In this document: positions 46,489 to 56,157 of the stretch, one piece after another
How positions within the stretch are numbered: the stretch's first letter is position 1
How the letters are laid out: each line of letters begins with the position of its first letter
Origin: CAVTWH01 sp963850915
GTDB taxonomy: Bacteria > Actinomycetota > Actinomycetes > Mycobacteriales > Micromonosporaceae
DNA: 64,000 bases
Assembly: GCA_963850915.1 (NCBI GenBank)
Contig: CAWKND010000010.1
Coordinates: 124,001-188,000 of the forward strand
Direction: 5' to 3'
The notes under the pieces: model-generated
The model's database searches: none
Seen by the model: the letters and a program-made list of their open reading frames with translations, nothing else
Told to the model about the DNA's origin: nothing
Translations under genes and position numbers: made by a program

Positions 46489-47439
46489 TCAGGCCACCCG
46501 GATCGGGGCGCGCAGTCCACAGCCCCGGCGCTGGAGGTAGGCGCGCTCCACGGTGCGGCGTACCCCGGTCGGATCCTGGCGCAGCCGGGACGGCGGGAAC
46601 TGCAGGATCAGCGCACCGTATTCAGCTAGCAGGCCACGGCGCGCCTCGGCGTGCTCCCACTCGTCGGGCGCCGGGCCGCCGCCGTAGCCGTCGATCTCCA
46701 GTCCGAGTGCGGCATCGGGGATCCAGCCGTCGGGCGCGGGCAACGGCCGACCGTCGACGCCGCGCAGCCGTGGGTTCCAGACGATCCGTGGCAGCAGCCG
46801 CGACTGCAGCAGGCTGGTGCGCAGGTCGCCGGCGCCCGGCGGCTGGCCGGGCTCCAAGCTGGCGGTGCCGGCCAACTCGGCGAGCGCGGCCCGCAGCGCG
46901 CGGGTGCCGTTGCGCTGCGACCCGGACAGCTCCGCGCGGAGCGTGGCGACCGTGGTGAGGCCACGCCCGACCGCCTCGGCGACGATCACCCGGAGCTGGG
47001 CGGGGTCGGCGCCCCAGCGCGCCGCGTCGGCCACCGCGCGGGGCAGCGGCGAGAACGGCAGGCGCCGCAGGTAGCCCGGGACGACCTCGCGGCTGGTGCG
47101 GTGCAGCAGCGCGAAGCCGGCCGAGCTGACCTGCCGGTGGTGCGGTACGAGCAGGTGGATCCGGTCATCCGGGGCGAGCCGGCGCAGCCCGTGCAGTCCC
47201 AGCGCGGTGACTCCGCCGAGCTGCGCGTCAGCGCCCGCGTAGAGGAGTGCGGCGACCTGTCGTTGGCGGGTGTCGGGCGGATCGGAGAACAGGGCATAGA
47301 CGGCCGGGAGCAGCCGCTGCCACTCCCCCGAGCGCAGCCGGCGCTGGATGGCACTGGCCGAGACACCGGCCCGGAGTAGCTGGTGACGGTGCACGACCTG
47401 GTACTGGATGGTGGTCAGCGCATCGAAATTCATGAGCAT
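46489..47439 (-). CDS. AbiEi-like antitoxin-domain / DUF559-type protein
   Basis: 316 residues. The N-terminal ~60 residues resemble the winged-helix of type IV AbiEi antitoxin-domain proteins (TTIQYQVVHRHQLLRAGVSA, WQRLLPAVYALF). The C-terminal part (ALGLEIDGYGGGPAPDEWEHA) resembles the endonuclease-fold DUF559 end common in actinobacterial members. No AbiEii toxin gene is adjacent, so it is probably not a functional toxin-antitoxin pair. Two ATGs (47439, 47433) are possible. Confidence 0.72.
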   Translation of the reverse strand: MLMNFDALTTIQYQVVHRHQLLRAGVSASAIQRRLRSGEWQRLLPAVYALFSDPPDTRQRQVAALLYAGADAQLGGVTALGLHGLRRLAPDDRIHLLVPHHRQVSSAGFALLHRTSREVVPGYLRRLPFSPLPRAVADAARWGADPAQLRVIVAEAVGRGLTTVATLRAELSGSQRNGTRALRAALAELAGTASLEPGQPPGAGDLRTSLLQSRLLPRIVWNPRLRGVDGRPLPAPDGWIPDAALGLEIDGYGGGPAPDEWEHAEARRGLLAEYGALILQFPPSRLRQDPTGVRRTVERAYLQRRGCGLRAPIRVA

Positions 47440-47527
47440 GACTCTGGCCGGTACCCGGGAAATGGCGCAACGATCGCGTTTCCGCCTGTGGATAACCGAC
47501 CGAGATCACGGCGGCGCTGTGATCGGT

Positions 47528-48286
47528 TTAGAAGTCGCCTCCACCGAAGTCGCCGCCGCCGTCGAAGCCACCACCGTCGCCACCGTCATAGCCGCCGCCG
47601 TCATACCCACCGCCACCGTCGTAACCGGCGTCCTGGGCCTGGTCTTGGCCTTGGTCGTAACCCTGGTCGTAGCCCTGGTCCTGGCCCTGGTCGTAGCCGG
47701 CGTCGTAACCCTGGCCGTAGCCGCTGTCGTAGCCGCCACCGCCGCCGAAGCCGTCGAACAGCGCGTCGTAGAGCAGGATCCCGCCGAACACACCAGCGCC
47801 GGTGGAGAGCGCGGACTTCCACCACGGCTCGGAGTACCAGCCGCCGGGGACCGGCCGACCGCCGTAGGCGCCGCCCGGGTAGTAGTAGGGCGTACCCGCG
47901 CCGGCCTGCGGCGATGCCCGGTATTCGCGCCCCTGGACCTGCACCGCGCGCTCCTCGCGGATCTGCCCGGCCTGCCGCTGCCCGACCAGCGCCGGCAGCT
48001 CCGGCCCCGGGTCCAGGCCCATCGTGGTGCGCGCGGCGCGCACGTAGGCCAGGCCCTCCAGCGCGGTCTCCCGGGCCAGCTCGAACTGCTTCACCGTGGT
48101 GGCCCGGTCGAGCTGCCCACCGGCCGCGTTGTAACGCTCACCCGCGTCGACCAGGGCCTGCTTGGTGGCCGGCTCGTCACCGGCCGGCAGGTTCATGACC
48201 TGCCCGCCGAGCCGCTCGTACCAGCGCAGCGCCTCCTCGCGGGCGTCGGCCAACTCCTGCTCTCTACGCTTGCGCGACCACCACAT
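47528..48286 (-). CDS. Hypothetical protein with Gly/Asp/Gln-rich repeat tail
   Basis: 252 residues. The N-terminal ~110 residues are helical and charged (SRKRREQELADAREEALRWY, VKQFELARETALEGLAYVRA). A short hydrophobic segment (GAGVFGGILLYDALFDGF) follows, then ~70 residues of GYDQGQDQ/GYDGGG repeats ending in GGGDFGGGDF. Similar Gly-rich tails occur in TPM-type membrane proteins, but no TPM domain is seen. The ATG at 48286 follows TACCTT by 6 nt. No function can be assigned. Confidence 0.75.
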   Translation of the reverse strand: MWWSRKRREQELADAREEALRWYERLGGQVMNLPAGDEPATKQALVDAGERYNAAGGQLDRATTVKQFELARETALEGLAYVRAARTTMGLDPGPELPALVGQRQAGQIREERAVQVQGREYRASPQAGAGTPYYYPGGAYGGRPVPGGWYSEPWWKSALSTGAGVFGGILLYDALFDGFGGGGGYDSGYGQGYDAGYDQGQDQGYDQGYDQGQDQAQDAGYDGGGGYDGGGYDGGDGGGFDGGGDFGGGDF

Positions 48287-48292
48287 GATCCC

Positions 48293-48298
48293 AAGGTA
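48293..48298 (-). promoter_or_regulatory. -10 box of Gly-rich protein gene (leaderless)
   Basis: TACCTT, 6 nt before the ATG at 48286. Confidence 0.5.
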
Positions 48299-48326
48299 CC
48301 CGGTTCTGTCATACGCATGCCGCACC

Positions 48327-49520
48327 ATGTGGACCATGACCGTGGCGCTCGTCCTCATCGCCCTCGTGGTCGGCGTCGCCCTCGGGTGGCTGGCCGCGCG
48401 GGCCCGCTCGGCCGGCGACATCGCCCGGCTGGACGCCACCCTGCGCGCCACCCGGGAGGGCGAGGAGCGGCTCAGCCAGTCGCTGCGCGCGGTCACCCAC
48501 GAGGCCAACCGCGATCAGCACGAGAGCCTGGCGCACCTGTTGCGGCCGTTGCAGGAGACAATCAACAGGTACGAGCGGCGGATCACCGAGCTGGAGGCCG
48601 ACCGGGTCGACGCCTACGCCGAACTGCGCACCGAGGTACGCACCATGCAGGGGCTCGGGCACGCCCTGCGCGGCGAGACCGCCCAGCTGGTGGCGGCACT
48701 GCGCGCCCCACAGGTACGCGGGCGCTGGGGCGAGCACCAGCTGCGCCGGATCGTCGAGGCGGCCGGCATGCTGGAGCACTGCGACTTCGAGGAGCAGGTG
48801 ACCGCCCGGGCCGACGGGCGTACCGTCCGCCCCGACCTGGTGGTACGCCTCTCCGGTGGCCGGCAGGTGGTGGTCGACTCCAAGGCACCCTTCGACGCAT
48901 ACCTGTCGGCGATGGAGGCGCGCGACGAACGTACCCGCGACGACCACCTCGACATGCACGCCAAGCACCTGCGGGCACACGTGGAGCAGCTGGCCGCCAA
49001 GACCTACTGGGAGGCGTTCGAGCAGACCCCGGAGTTCGTGGTGCTGTTCATCCCGGCCGACACGTTCCTGGACGCCGCCCTGCAGCGCGACGCATCGCTG
49101 CTGGAGTACGCGTTCGCCCGCGACGTCGTACTCGCCACCCCGGCCACGCTGGTGGCGCTGCTGCGTACCATCGCGTACGCCTGGCGGCAGGATGCGTTGG
49201 CACGTAACGCGGTGGCCGTACACACGCTGGGGCGGGAGCTGTATACCCGGCTCTCCACCATGGCCGGGCACTTCGCCCGGGTCGGGGTGTCGCTGGGGAG
49301 TGCGGTCACGGCGTACAACAAGGCGGTCGGGTCACTGGAGTCACGGGTACTGGTCAGCGCCCGCAAATTCGCCGAGCTGGGCATCTCGCAGGAGATGGTG
49401 CAGCCGCCGCCCCAGGTCGAGCTGGCCCCCCGGCAACCGCAGTCCCCCGAGTTGGCCGACGATCTGTTCAGCGCGCTACCGCCGGGCGAGCCACCGCACC
49501 AGGAGCAGGATCTGCAGTAA
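48327..49520 (+). CDS. rmuC: DNA recombination protein RmuC
   Basis: 397 residues. N-terminal membrane helix (MTVALVLIALVVGVALGWLA), a coiled-coil to ~residue 110, then the RmuC nuclease-like domain (RGRWGEHQLRRIVEAAGML, VVDSKAPFDAYLSA, PEFVVLFIPADTFLDAAL). RmuC limits inversion at short inverted repeats. It diverges from the Gly-rich gene with 40 bp between starts. The ATG at 48327 or 48336 is possible. Confidence 0.92.
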   Translation: MWTMTVALVLIALVVGVALGWLAARARSAGDIARLDATLRATREGEERLSQSLRAVTHEANRDQHESLAHLLRPLQETINRYERRITELEADRVDAYAELRTEVRTMQGLGHALRGETAQLVAALRAPQVRGRWGEHQLRRIVEAAGMLEHCDFEEQVTARADGRTVRPDLVVRLSGGRQVVVDSKAPFDAYLSAMEARDERTRDDHLDMHAKHLRAHVEQLAAKTYWEAFEQTPEFVVLFIPADTFLDAALQRDASLLEYAFARDVVLATPATLVALLRTIAYAWRQDALARNAVAVHTLGRELYTRLSTMAGHFARVGVSLGSAVTAYNKAVGSLESRVLVSARKFAELGISQEMVQPPPQVELAPRQPQSPELADDLFSALPPGEPPHQEQDLQ

Positions 49521-49564
49521 AGGGTGACAGTACGGTGTCGGGAAGGGGCAGCAGGGTGGGTCTC

Positions 49565-50590
49565 ATGACGACAACGGATACCCACCGCGCCACGTTCACC
49601 GACGCAGCGACGGCGACGGCAACCGGCGGCAGCACGGTGACCACCGGCCTCGACTGCCTGGCCGAGACGCTGGCCTTCAACGCCGACTTCGAGGCCACCG
49701 CCGCGCGCCGGCCCGATCGTGCTGCCGGACTCGACGCGGCAACCCTGGAAGCCATGCGGCGCAACAGACTGGCCGGCGACACCCCGCCCGACCGACTGGC
49801 CGAGGGGCGCGACCGCACGATCGAAACCGATGACGGCCCGATCCTGCTGCGCTGCTTCACTCCTCGCGAGGTCACCGGCGTTTACCTGCACATCCACGGT
49901 GGTGGCTGGATGTTCGGCTCGGCCGACGGGCAGGACGCGCGGCTGTGGGAGCTGGCCAGCGCGGCGAGGCTCGCCGTGGTGAGTGTGGAGTACCGGCTGG
50001 CACCCGAGCACCCCTATCCGGCCGCGATCGAGGACTGCCTACGCGCGGCACGCTGGCTCGTCGAGCACGCGGAGACCGAGTTCGGTACCGGCCGGCTGCT
50101 CGTCGGCGGTGAATCGGCTGGGGCATACCTGTCCGTCACCACCCTGTTGCGCCTGCGCGATCTGGGGCTGCACAACGCTTTCCAGGCGGCACAGCTCATC
50201 TTCGGCCCGTACGACCTGTCGATGACGCCGAGCCAGCGCTCGTTCGGATCGCGGAAACTGTTGTCCAACACCGATTCCCTGCGCGCCACCTATGCCAGCT
50301 ACGCCCCCGGCCGGGACGAGAGCCAGCTCCGCGACCCCGAGCTGTCACCGCTGTATGCCGACCTGTCCGGACTGCCGCCCGCGCGGATGGTGGTCGGTAC
50401 CGAGGATCCGCTGCGGGACGACACGCTCTTCCTCGCCGCGCGGTGGCGGGCAGCCGGCGCGCCGGTCCAGGTCGAACTGGTGGCCGGCGCGATGCACGGC
50501 TTCACCCTGTTCCCGCTGACCGTCACCGCCCGGGAACACAGGCATCAGGCCGAATTCCTTGGTACCGGAGGAAATGGAGGGGCTGGATGA
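49565..50590 (+). CDS. Alpha/beta hydrolase, hormone-sensitive lipase family
   Basis: 341 residues. HSL-type HGGGWMFGSADG oxyanion motif, nucleophile in VGGESAGAYLS, Asp in VVGTEDPLRDD and His in GAMHGFTLF. Probable esterase for short acyl esters. The ATG at 49565 follows a GGGTGGG stretch. Its TGA overlaps the next gene's ATG (ATGA), so the WYL regulator probably controls it. Confidence 0.88.
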   Translation: MTTTDTHRATFTDAATATATGGSTVTTGLDCLAETLAFNADFEATAARRPDRAAGLDAATLEAMRRNRLAGDTPPDRLAEGRDRTIETDDGPILLRCFTPREVTGVYLHIHGGGWMFGSADGQDARLWELASAARLAVVSVEYRLAPEHPYPAAIEDCLRAARWLVEHAETEFGTGRLLVGGESAGAYLSVTTLLRLRDLGLHNAFQAAQLIFGPYDLSMTPSQRSFGSRKLLSNTDSLRATYASYAPGRDESQLRDPELSPLYADLSGLPPARMVVGTEDPLRDDTLFLAARWRAAGAPVQVELVAGAMHGFTLFPLTVTAREHRHQAEFLGTGGNGGAG

Positions 50591-51294
50591 CGCGTACCGA
50601 CCGGCTCTACGCACTCGTTGAAGAGTTGCGCGCCGCGGCGCCACGGGCGCGTACCGTCCCGGCGCTCGCCCGGCACCTCGAGGTCAGCGAGCGCACCGTA
50701 CAGCGGGATCTCCAGGCGCTGATGGCTTCCGGAGTACCGGTACGCAGCGAGTCCGGTCGCGGCGGCGGGTGGTACGTCGACCCGGCGATGACTCTGCCTC
50801 CGGTCAACTTCACGGCCGCCGAGGCGCTCGCGGTCACCGCAGCACTCGCCGCGGCCGAGCACGCGGCGCCGTTCGCCGGCGGTGCACGCTCGGCGATGCA
50901 CAAGGTGACGGCAGTTCTCTCCGGGCCGGCGTCCGTTGCCGCGCGTGATCTGGCCCGGCAGATCGTGGCGATGCCCTCGCGCACGGATCCGGCTGTGCGC
51001 GGTGCCGTGGAGGAGGCGATCACCGGCGGACGGGTACTGCGCCTGGAGTACGCGGGCGCGGACGGCCAGTCGACCCGGCGGGAGGTCGAGCCGGCCGGCC
51101 TGCTCACCGCTCAGGGGCAGTGGTACCTGATCGCCTGGTGCCGGATGCGCCGTGCGCCAAGAGGTTTCCGCCTCGACCGGATCCTCGGAGCGAGCCCGAC
51201 CGAGGAGACCGCACCGGCCCGCCGGCTCACTGACATGCTCGGCCCGGCTGGCGAGGGAGCCGGGGCGCCCGCTGCCCTGGAGTCGCTGATCTAG
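50587..51294 (+). CDS. WYL domain transcriptional regulator (YafY type)
   Basis: 235 residues. N-terminal HTH_11 winged helix (VPALARHLEVSERTVQRDLQ) and a WYL domain (RRGREVEPAGLL-like region TRREVEPAGLL, QGQWYLIAWCRMR). WYL domains sense small ligands or nucleic acids. Co-translated with the upstream hydrolase. A 16-bp tandem repeat covers its stop codon. Confidence 0.88.
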   Translation: MTRTDRLYALVEELRAAAPRARTVPALARHLEVSERTVQRDLQALMASGVPVRSESGRGGGWYVDPAMTLPPVNFTAAEALAVTAALAAAEHAAPFAGGARSAMHKVTAVLSGPASVAARDLARQIVAMPSRTDPAVRGAVEEAITGGRVLRLEYAGADGQSTRREVEPAGLLTAQGQWYLIAWCRMRRAPRGFRLDRILGASPTEETAPARRLTDMLGPAGEGAGAPAALESLI

Positions 51295-51331
51295 CCGGTC
51301 CCTGATCTAGCCGGTCCCTGATCTGGCCGAC
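51286..51331 (+). repeat. 16-bp tandem repeat spanning the WYL gene stop codon
   Basis: CTGATCTAGCCGGTCC at 51286-51301 and 51302-51317, then a partial third copy. Each full unit holds a TAG; the first is the gene's stop. Confidence 0.85.
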
Positions 51332-51354
51332 AACGGGGCGGATCGACAGACGTC

Positions 51355-51385
51355 GACGCCGGCCCGCGAAGTGCGGGCCGGCGTC
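51355..51385. terminator. Bidirectional terminator between WYL gene and helicase
   Basis: Perfect 13-bp stem (51355-51367 with 51373-51385), loop GAAGT, between two convergent genes. Confidence 0.75.
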
Positions 51386-51419
51386 TGGGAACGCGGTGAA
51401 ACTGGCTAAGCGGTAGCGA

Positions 51420-52899
51420 CTAGCGGAAGGAGCGGCGCGGCCGGCGGGACGCCGAGCCGGTACCCCGCTCGGAGAGGTGTACGGCTCCCCGGCCACCGGA
51501 CGCCGGCTGCGCGGCCGGCTGTGCCTGCCGGGAAGCGCCCTGACCCTGCCGGGTCGACTGACCCTGCCGGGCAGCGCCCTGTCCCCGGCCAGCGGTCTGA
51601 CCGTGCCGGGCAGCGCCCTGCCGAGCGGCGCCCTGCCGGGAAGTGCCTTGCCGGGACTCGGACTGCGGTGCTGCGGGTGGCAGCATCGGCTCGCCGGACG
51701 GGGCGCGCGCGCCGGTCACCCGGACCAGGTGCGCGTCGCCGGGGCGTACCCGGCTGGTCTCCGGCTTGATGCCGACGGAGGCCATCATGTGGCCACCTCG
51801 GCCCGCTGCTCCGGGAGCACCAGCGTGACCACGGTGCCGGAGTTGCCGGCGCGCGCGGTACGGCCACCGCGGTGCAGGTAGTCCTTGGCCTCGGTCGGCG
51901 GGTCGACGTTCACCACGAGGTCGATACCGTCGATGTGGATGCCGCGCGCCGCAACGTTCGTCGCGATCAGCGCGTCCAGTGAGCCGTCTTTCAGCCAATC
52001 GAGCGCACGGGTACGCGCGTTCTGGCTCTTGCCACCGTGCATGGCGGCCGCCCGTACGCCGACCCGGGCAAGCTGCTTGGCGAGTCGGTCCGCGCCGTGC
52101 TTGGTGCGGACGAACATGATGACCTTCGAGTCACCGGCCGCGATCTCGGCGGTGATCGCCTGCTTGTCGTCGGCGTCCAGGTGCAGCGCGTGGTGCGTCA
52201 TCGTCTCGATGGTGGCCTGGGCGGGTCGACGGAGTGCAGTACCGGATCGGTCATGAAGCGGTGTACCAGCTTGCCGACGTCGCCGTCGAGCGTGGCCGAG
52301 AAGAGCAGCCGTTGCCCATCGGGCGCGACCTGGTCCATGATGCGCGTGACGACCGGCAGGAAGCCCATGTCGGCCATCTGGTCGGCCTCGTCGAGGACCG
52401 CGAGCGTACCGCGGCGAGGTTGGCAGGCGCGCCGGGCGATCAGGTCCTCCAGCCGGCCGGGCGTGGCGACCAGGATGTCGACGCCACGGCGCAGCGCGGC
52501 GGTCTGCCGCTCGATGGAGAGCCCGCCCACCACGGTGGCGACCGCAGGTGTCAGCGCTGGGCGTACGGCGTGAGCGCGTCGGCGACCTGCTGGGCGAGTT
52601 CGCGGGTGGGTACCAGCACCAGACCGGTCGGGCGACCGGGGGCGGCGGCCCGAACTTCGCGGCGCGGGCGACCAGGGCCAGTCCGAAGGCGAGCGTCTTG
52701 CCGGAGCCGGTACGACCGCGGCCGAGTACGTCGCGACCGTCGAGCCCGTCCGGCAGGGTGGTCGCCTGGATCGGGAAGAGTTCGGTGAGACCGTTGCGCG
52801 TCAGCGCATCCACCACGACTTGGGCAGGTCGAGGTCGGCGAACGTACGCGGAAGTGTTGCGGCGTCCCGAACTGTCGGGGCGGGCAGGGCGGTAATCAT
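51420..52899 (-). CDS. DEAD-box RNA helicase, frameshifted at five places
   Basis: ATP-dependent RNA helicase, about 494 residues when repaired. Motifs, spread over three frames: GRGRTGSGKT (I), VPTREL (Ia), ATPGR (Ib), LDEADQM (II), SAT (III), MFVRTKHGADRLA, TNVAARGIHI and HRGGRTARAG (VI). The tail is Gln/Arg/Gly-rich with repeated ARQG/SRQG, likely RNA-binding. Each of the five breaks (near 52820, 52632, 52570, 52221, 51787) is fixed by adding one G or C to an adjacent G or C, and the repaired length is a whole number of codons. Base-dropout errors are far more likely than gene decay. Start MITALPAP at 52899. Confidence 0.8.
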
Positions 52900-53049
52900 G
52901 GCGGGAGGGCTGCGAGGTGCGGGCGGCGGGGGCGCGGTTGGCTGTCCCGCTGCGGCGCGCCCGCGCTCCGGAAGCCCGAGGTCGGGGGAGCCGGCCAGCC
53001 GGACGTGGCGGGGCGGCGACGGCGGGCAGGGTTGGGCGAAGTCAAAACA

Positions 53050-53091
53050 GAGCCTTCCTGGCGTGGGTTTCGGCACGCGTCAAGGAAGCTC
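53050..53091 (-). promoter_or_regulatory. Imperfect hairpin in the helicase upstream region
   Basis: Three short paired blocks (GAGC/GCTC, TTCCT/AGGAA, GCGTG/CACGC) with bulges and an 8-nt loop, about 150 bp before the helicase ATG. It could be a 5' UTR element, as cold-responsive helicase genes often have long leaders. Weak evidence. The rest of 52900-53245 holds no gene. Confidence 0.3.
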
Positions 53092-53245
53092 AGTTAATGA
53101 GATTTCACAGGTACGAGCCGCGACCGCGAACTGCGGTCCGAATCGGTCAGTCGCACACACAACGTAGGTGGCGACACGACCGTCAGCGCAAGTGTACCCC
53201 GGCCAAGGTCGAACCGTCGCGCCTGAAGCCCGCGACGGGTCCAAC

Positions 53246-54203
53246 TCACGAAGAGCGGGCCGCCCGCATGTCCCGCTTGAGCTCCTGGGGCAGCGAGAAC
53301 GTCAGCCGCTCCTGTGCCGTGGTGATCTCTTCCACATCGGCGTACCCGTGCTCGGCGAGGAGCGCCAGTACGTCGTCCACCAGGTCCTCGGGCACGCTGG
53401 CACCGGAGGTGAGCCCGACCGTCTCCACGCCGTCGAACCAGGCCGGATCGATCTCACTGGCGTAGTCGACGAGGTGGGATGCCTTCGCCCCGGCGTCCAG
53501 CGCCACTTCGCGCAGGCGTACCGAGTTGGAGGAGTTCCGCGAGCCGACCACGATCACCAGGTCGCAGCTCGGCGCGATCTCCTTGACCACGTACTGCCGG
53601 TTGGACGTGGCGTAGCAGATGTCGTCGGAGGGCGGCGACTGCAGCATCGGCAGCCGGGTCTTCAAGCGCGCCACCGTCTCCATCGTCTCGTCGACGGAGA
53701 GCGTGGTCTGGGACAGCCAGACGACCTTGTTCGGGTCGCGCACGGTCACCTGGTCGACGCTGTCCGGCCCGTCCACCAGCTGGACATGGCGCGGTGCCTC
53801 GCCAGCGGTACCGACGACCTCTTCGTGCCCTTCGTGCCCGATGAGCAGGATGTCGTAATCCTCGGCCGCGAACCGGCGGGCCTCCTGGTGCACCTTGGTC
53901 ACCAGCGGGCAGGTCGCGTCGATGGCCCGCAGGCTGCGCTCGCGCGCCTGCTCGTGTACCTCGGGCGCCACCCCGTGCGCGGAGAAAACCACGGTGGCCC
54001 CCTCGGGTACCTCGTCGTTCTCCGCTACGAAGATCACGCCCTGGGCCTGCAGCGTGGTGACCACGTGCTTGTTGTGCACGATCTCCTTGCGCACGTAGAT
54101 CGGCGCTCCGTAGAGCTTCGAGCGCCTCCTCCACGGTCTGGACCGCCCGGTCGACACCGGCGCAGTAGCCGCGGGGCTTGGCGAGGAGCACACGCTTGGT
54201 CAC
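53246..54203 (-). CDS. ispH: 4-hydroxy-3-methylbut-2-enyl diphosphate reductase, one-base frameshift
   Basis: 318 residues when repaired. Last enzyme of the MEP isoprenoid pathway, making IPP and DMAPP with a 4Fe-4S cluster. The three cluster Cys are in PRGYCAGVDRA, DATCPLVTKVH and DDICYATSNRQ. SRNSSNSVRL is the substrate loop. One extra base at 54117-54118 (AA for A on the coding strand) shifts the frame after residue ~30; removing it restores EALELYGAPIYV. The GTG at 54203 follows TAGCAT by 7 nt. An essential gene in actinobacteria that lack mevalonate, so the break is probably an artefact. Confidence 0.92.
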
Positions 54204-54210
54204 CCCACCC

Positions 54211-54216
54211 ATGCTA
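54211..54216 (-). promoter_or_regulatory. -10 box of ispH (leaderless)
   Basis: TAGCAT, 7 nt before the GTG at 54203. Confidence 0.5.
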
Positions 54217-54255
54217 CGGGCCGCCCCGGAGCCCCCTGCCCTGCGAGCATGTGGA

Positions 54256-54765
54256 GATGTCGTGGACCCGCTTGATCCACCTCACACTCGGCGCCCTGCT
54301 CGCGCTGGGTGGCGGTGTCGTGCTGCTGACCGAGGTGCCGCTCGCCGCTGGCCGGGTACCTGGTGATCAGGCGGGGTTGTGCTGGTCGCGGCGGGCTGGC
54401 GTTGGTCACCGCCGGCCTGGTCGACCGGCTGCGACCGGGCCGGCTCGGCTGGTCGCTGGTCTCCTCAGCGCCTTCATGGGTACCGTCGCCAGCTTGCTGA
54501 TCGGACCGTGCACGGTATTCAGGCGCAGTGTGGACGTGTATCACTTCTTCGGCTACCCCTAGTCGTGGCTGGAGCGGCACGAATGGTACGACGCGCTCGT
54601 TGAACGCCACGTCGCAGGGCGCAGAATGGCAGGTCAGCGCTGCGCCGATTCGTGGCCGACCTGGTGTTCTGGGGCAGCGTCGGAGTACTGGTCAGCTTCC
54701 TGGTCCGGCTGCTGCGCCCGCGCCGCGAGGTGCCGCCGGCCGGAAAAGTCGGAGCCTCCGCCTAG
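54256..54765 (+). pseudogene. Broken small membrane protein gene
   Basis: Begins MSWTRLIHLTLGALLALGGG with a first helix (LLALGGGVVLLTEVPL). Further helices appear in other frames (LALVTAGLVDRL; SAFMGTVASLLIGP). After an in-frame TAG at 54560-54562 the same frame continues as SWLERHEWYDALVERHVAG, and a last helix (DLVFWGSVGVLVSFLVRLL) ends at the TAG at 54763. At least two frame changes plus the stop are needed to join these pieces. It could be real decay, unlike the simple one-base breaks elsewhere. No family recognised. Confidence 0.5.
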
Positions 54766-54768
54766 GCT
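54763..54768 (+). promoter_or_regulatory. -10 box of xseA (leaderless)
   Basis: TAGGCT, 6 nt before the GTG at 54775. Its TAG ends the upstream remnant. Confidence 0.5.
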
Positions 54769-54774
54769 CATCCC

Positions 54775-56034
54775 GTGACCGAGCAACCTGGCACCGCGCA
54801 AGCTGGCACCGGGCAACCGAGCCCCGAGGCGGCGAAGAGCACGGCGGAGCAGCCGTGGCCGGTACGCGTGGTGAGCCAGAAGATCTCGGCGTGGATCGCC
54901 AAGCTCGGCTGGGTGTGGGTCGACGGGCAGGTGGCCCAGATCACCCGCCGCCCCGGTACCCAGGTGGTGTTCCTGACCCTGCGCGACCCGTCCGCCGACC
55001 TCAGCCTGACCGTCACCACCAACCGTGACGTCCTTGACATCGGTGCGCCCAACCTGGCCGAGGGCGCCCGGGTCGTACTGCACGCCAAGCCCGACTACTT
55101 CGCCGGCCGGGGCACGCTGTCCCTGCGCGCCGACGAGATCCGCCAGGTGGGCGTCGGTGAGCTGCTGGCCCGCATCGAGAAGCTGAAGAAGCTGCTCGGT
55201 GCCGAGGGGCTGTTCGACCCCAGGCGCAAGCGCCGGCTGCCGTTCCTGCCCGGCAAGGTCGGCCTGGTCACCGGCCGGGCCAGCGCGGCCGAGCGGGACG
55301 TCCTGGAGAACGCGCGCAAGCGCTGGCCGGCGGTGCAGTTCCGGGTGATCCCGGTGGCCGTGCAGGGGCCAACGGCGGTACCGCAGATGATCGACGCGAT
55401 CGAGCTGCTCGACCGGGACCCGGAGATCGATGTGATCATCCTGGCCCGGGGCGGGGGCGGCGTCGAGGACCTGCTGCCCTTCTCCGACGAGGCGCTGTGC
55501 CGGGCGGTGTTCGCCGCGCGTACCCCCATCGTCAGCGCCATCGGGCACGAGGCCGACACGCCGCTGGTCGACTTCGTCGCCGACGTACGCGCCTCCACGC
55601 CGACCGACGCCGCCAAACGAGTGGTCCCCGACCTGGGCGAGGAGCTGCGTGGTCTGGGCATCGCCCGAGCCCGGCTGGACCGTGCGGTCGACAACCTGCT
55701 GGAGCGCGAGCGGCACCGGCTGGACGCGCTGCGCAGCCGGCCGGTACTGGCCCGGCCGGAGGTACTCGTGGAGCAGCGCTCCACCGAAGTCACCGGGCTG
55801 CGTGGCCGGGCCGCCCGCTCGCTCGGGCACCGGCTGGCCCAGGGCGTCACGGACCTCACCCACACGCTGGCCCGGCTCCGGGCGCTGTCCCCCGCGGCCA
55901 CGTTGGAGCGCGGGTACGCCATCGTGCAGCACGGCACCGCCGTACTCCGCGACCCGGCACAGGTGGCGGTGGGCGACCCGCTGCGGATCCGGCTCGCCGG
56001 CGGCGAACTGGGCGCTACGGTGGCCCAGCCATGA
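54775..56034 (+). CDS. xseA: Exodeoxyribonuclease VII large subunit
   Basis: 419 residues. Catalytic subunit of ExoVII, which degrades single-stranded DNA. N-terminal OB fold (LGWVWVDGQVAQITRRPGTQ), then the nuclease core (GKVGLVTGRASAAERDVLEN, ILARGGGGVEDLLPFSDEAL, SAIGHEADTPLVDFVADVRA, STPTDAA) and a coiled-coil (ARLDRAVDNLLERERHRLD). GTG set by TAGGCT 6 nt upstream. xseB follows. Confidence 0.94.
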   Translation: MTEQPGTAQAGTGQPSPEAAKSTAEQPWPVRVVSQKISAWIAKLGWVWVDGQVAQITRRPGTQVVFLTLRDPSADLSLTVTTNRDVLDIGAPNLAEGARVVLHAKPDYFAGRGTLSLRADEIRQVGVGELLARIEKLKKLLGAEGLFDPRRKRRLPFLPGKVGLVTGRASAAERDVLENARKRWPAVQFRVIPVAVQGPTAVPQMIDAIELLDRDPEIDVIILARGGGGVEDLLPFSDEALCRAVFAARTPIVSAIGHEADTPLVDFVADVRASTPTDAAKRVVPDLGEELRGLGIARARLDRAVDNLLERERHRLDALRSRPVLARPEVLVEQRSTEVTGLRGRAARSLGHRLAQGVTDLTHTLARLRALSPAATLERGYAIVQHGTAVLRDPAQVAVGDPLRIRLAGGELGATVAQP

Positions 56035-56157
56035 ACACCGTCGCGGTCGAGTGGCGACGCGGCGCCCGGACCGCCGACGGCGCTACGGTGAGGACGCGGT
56101 CGGGTGGACGCGGTTGTGAGGGCGCGGTCGTATGGAAGCAGTCGTGAGGATGCGCGC

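Noticed and set aside
46489..47439. Complete AbiE type IV toxin-antitoxin system
   Set aside because: No AbiEii nucleotidyltransferase gene lies next to it; neighbours are DUF1349 and the Gly-rich protein.
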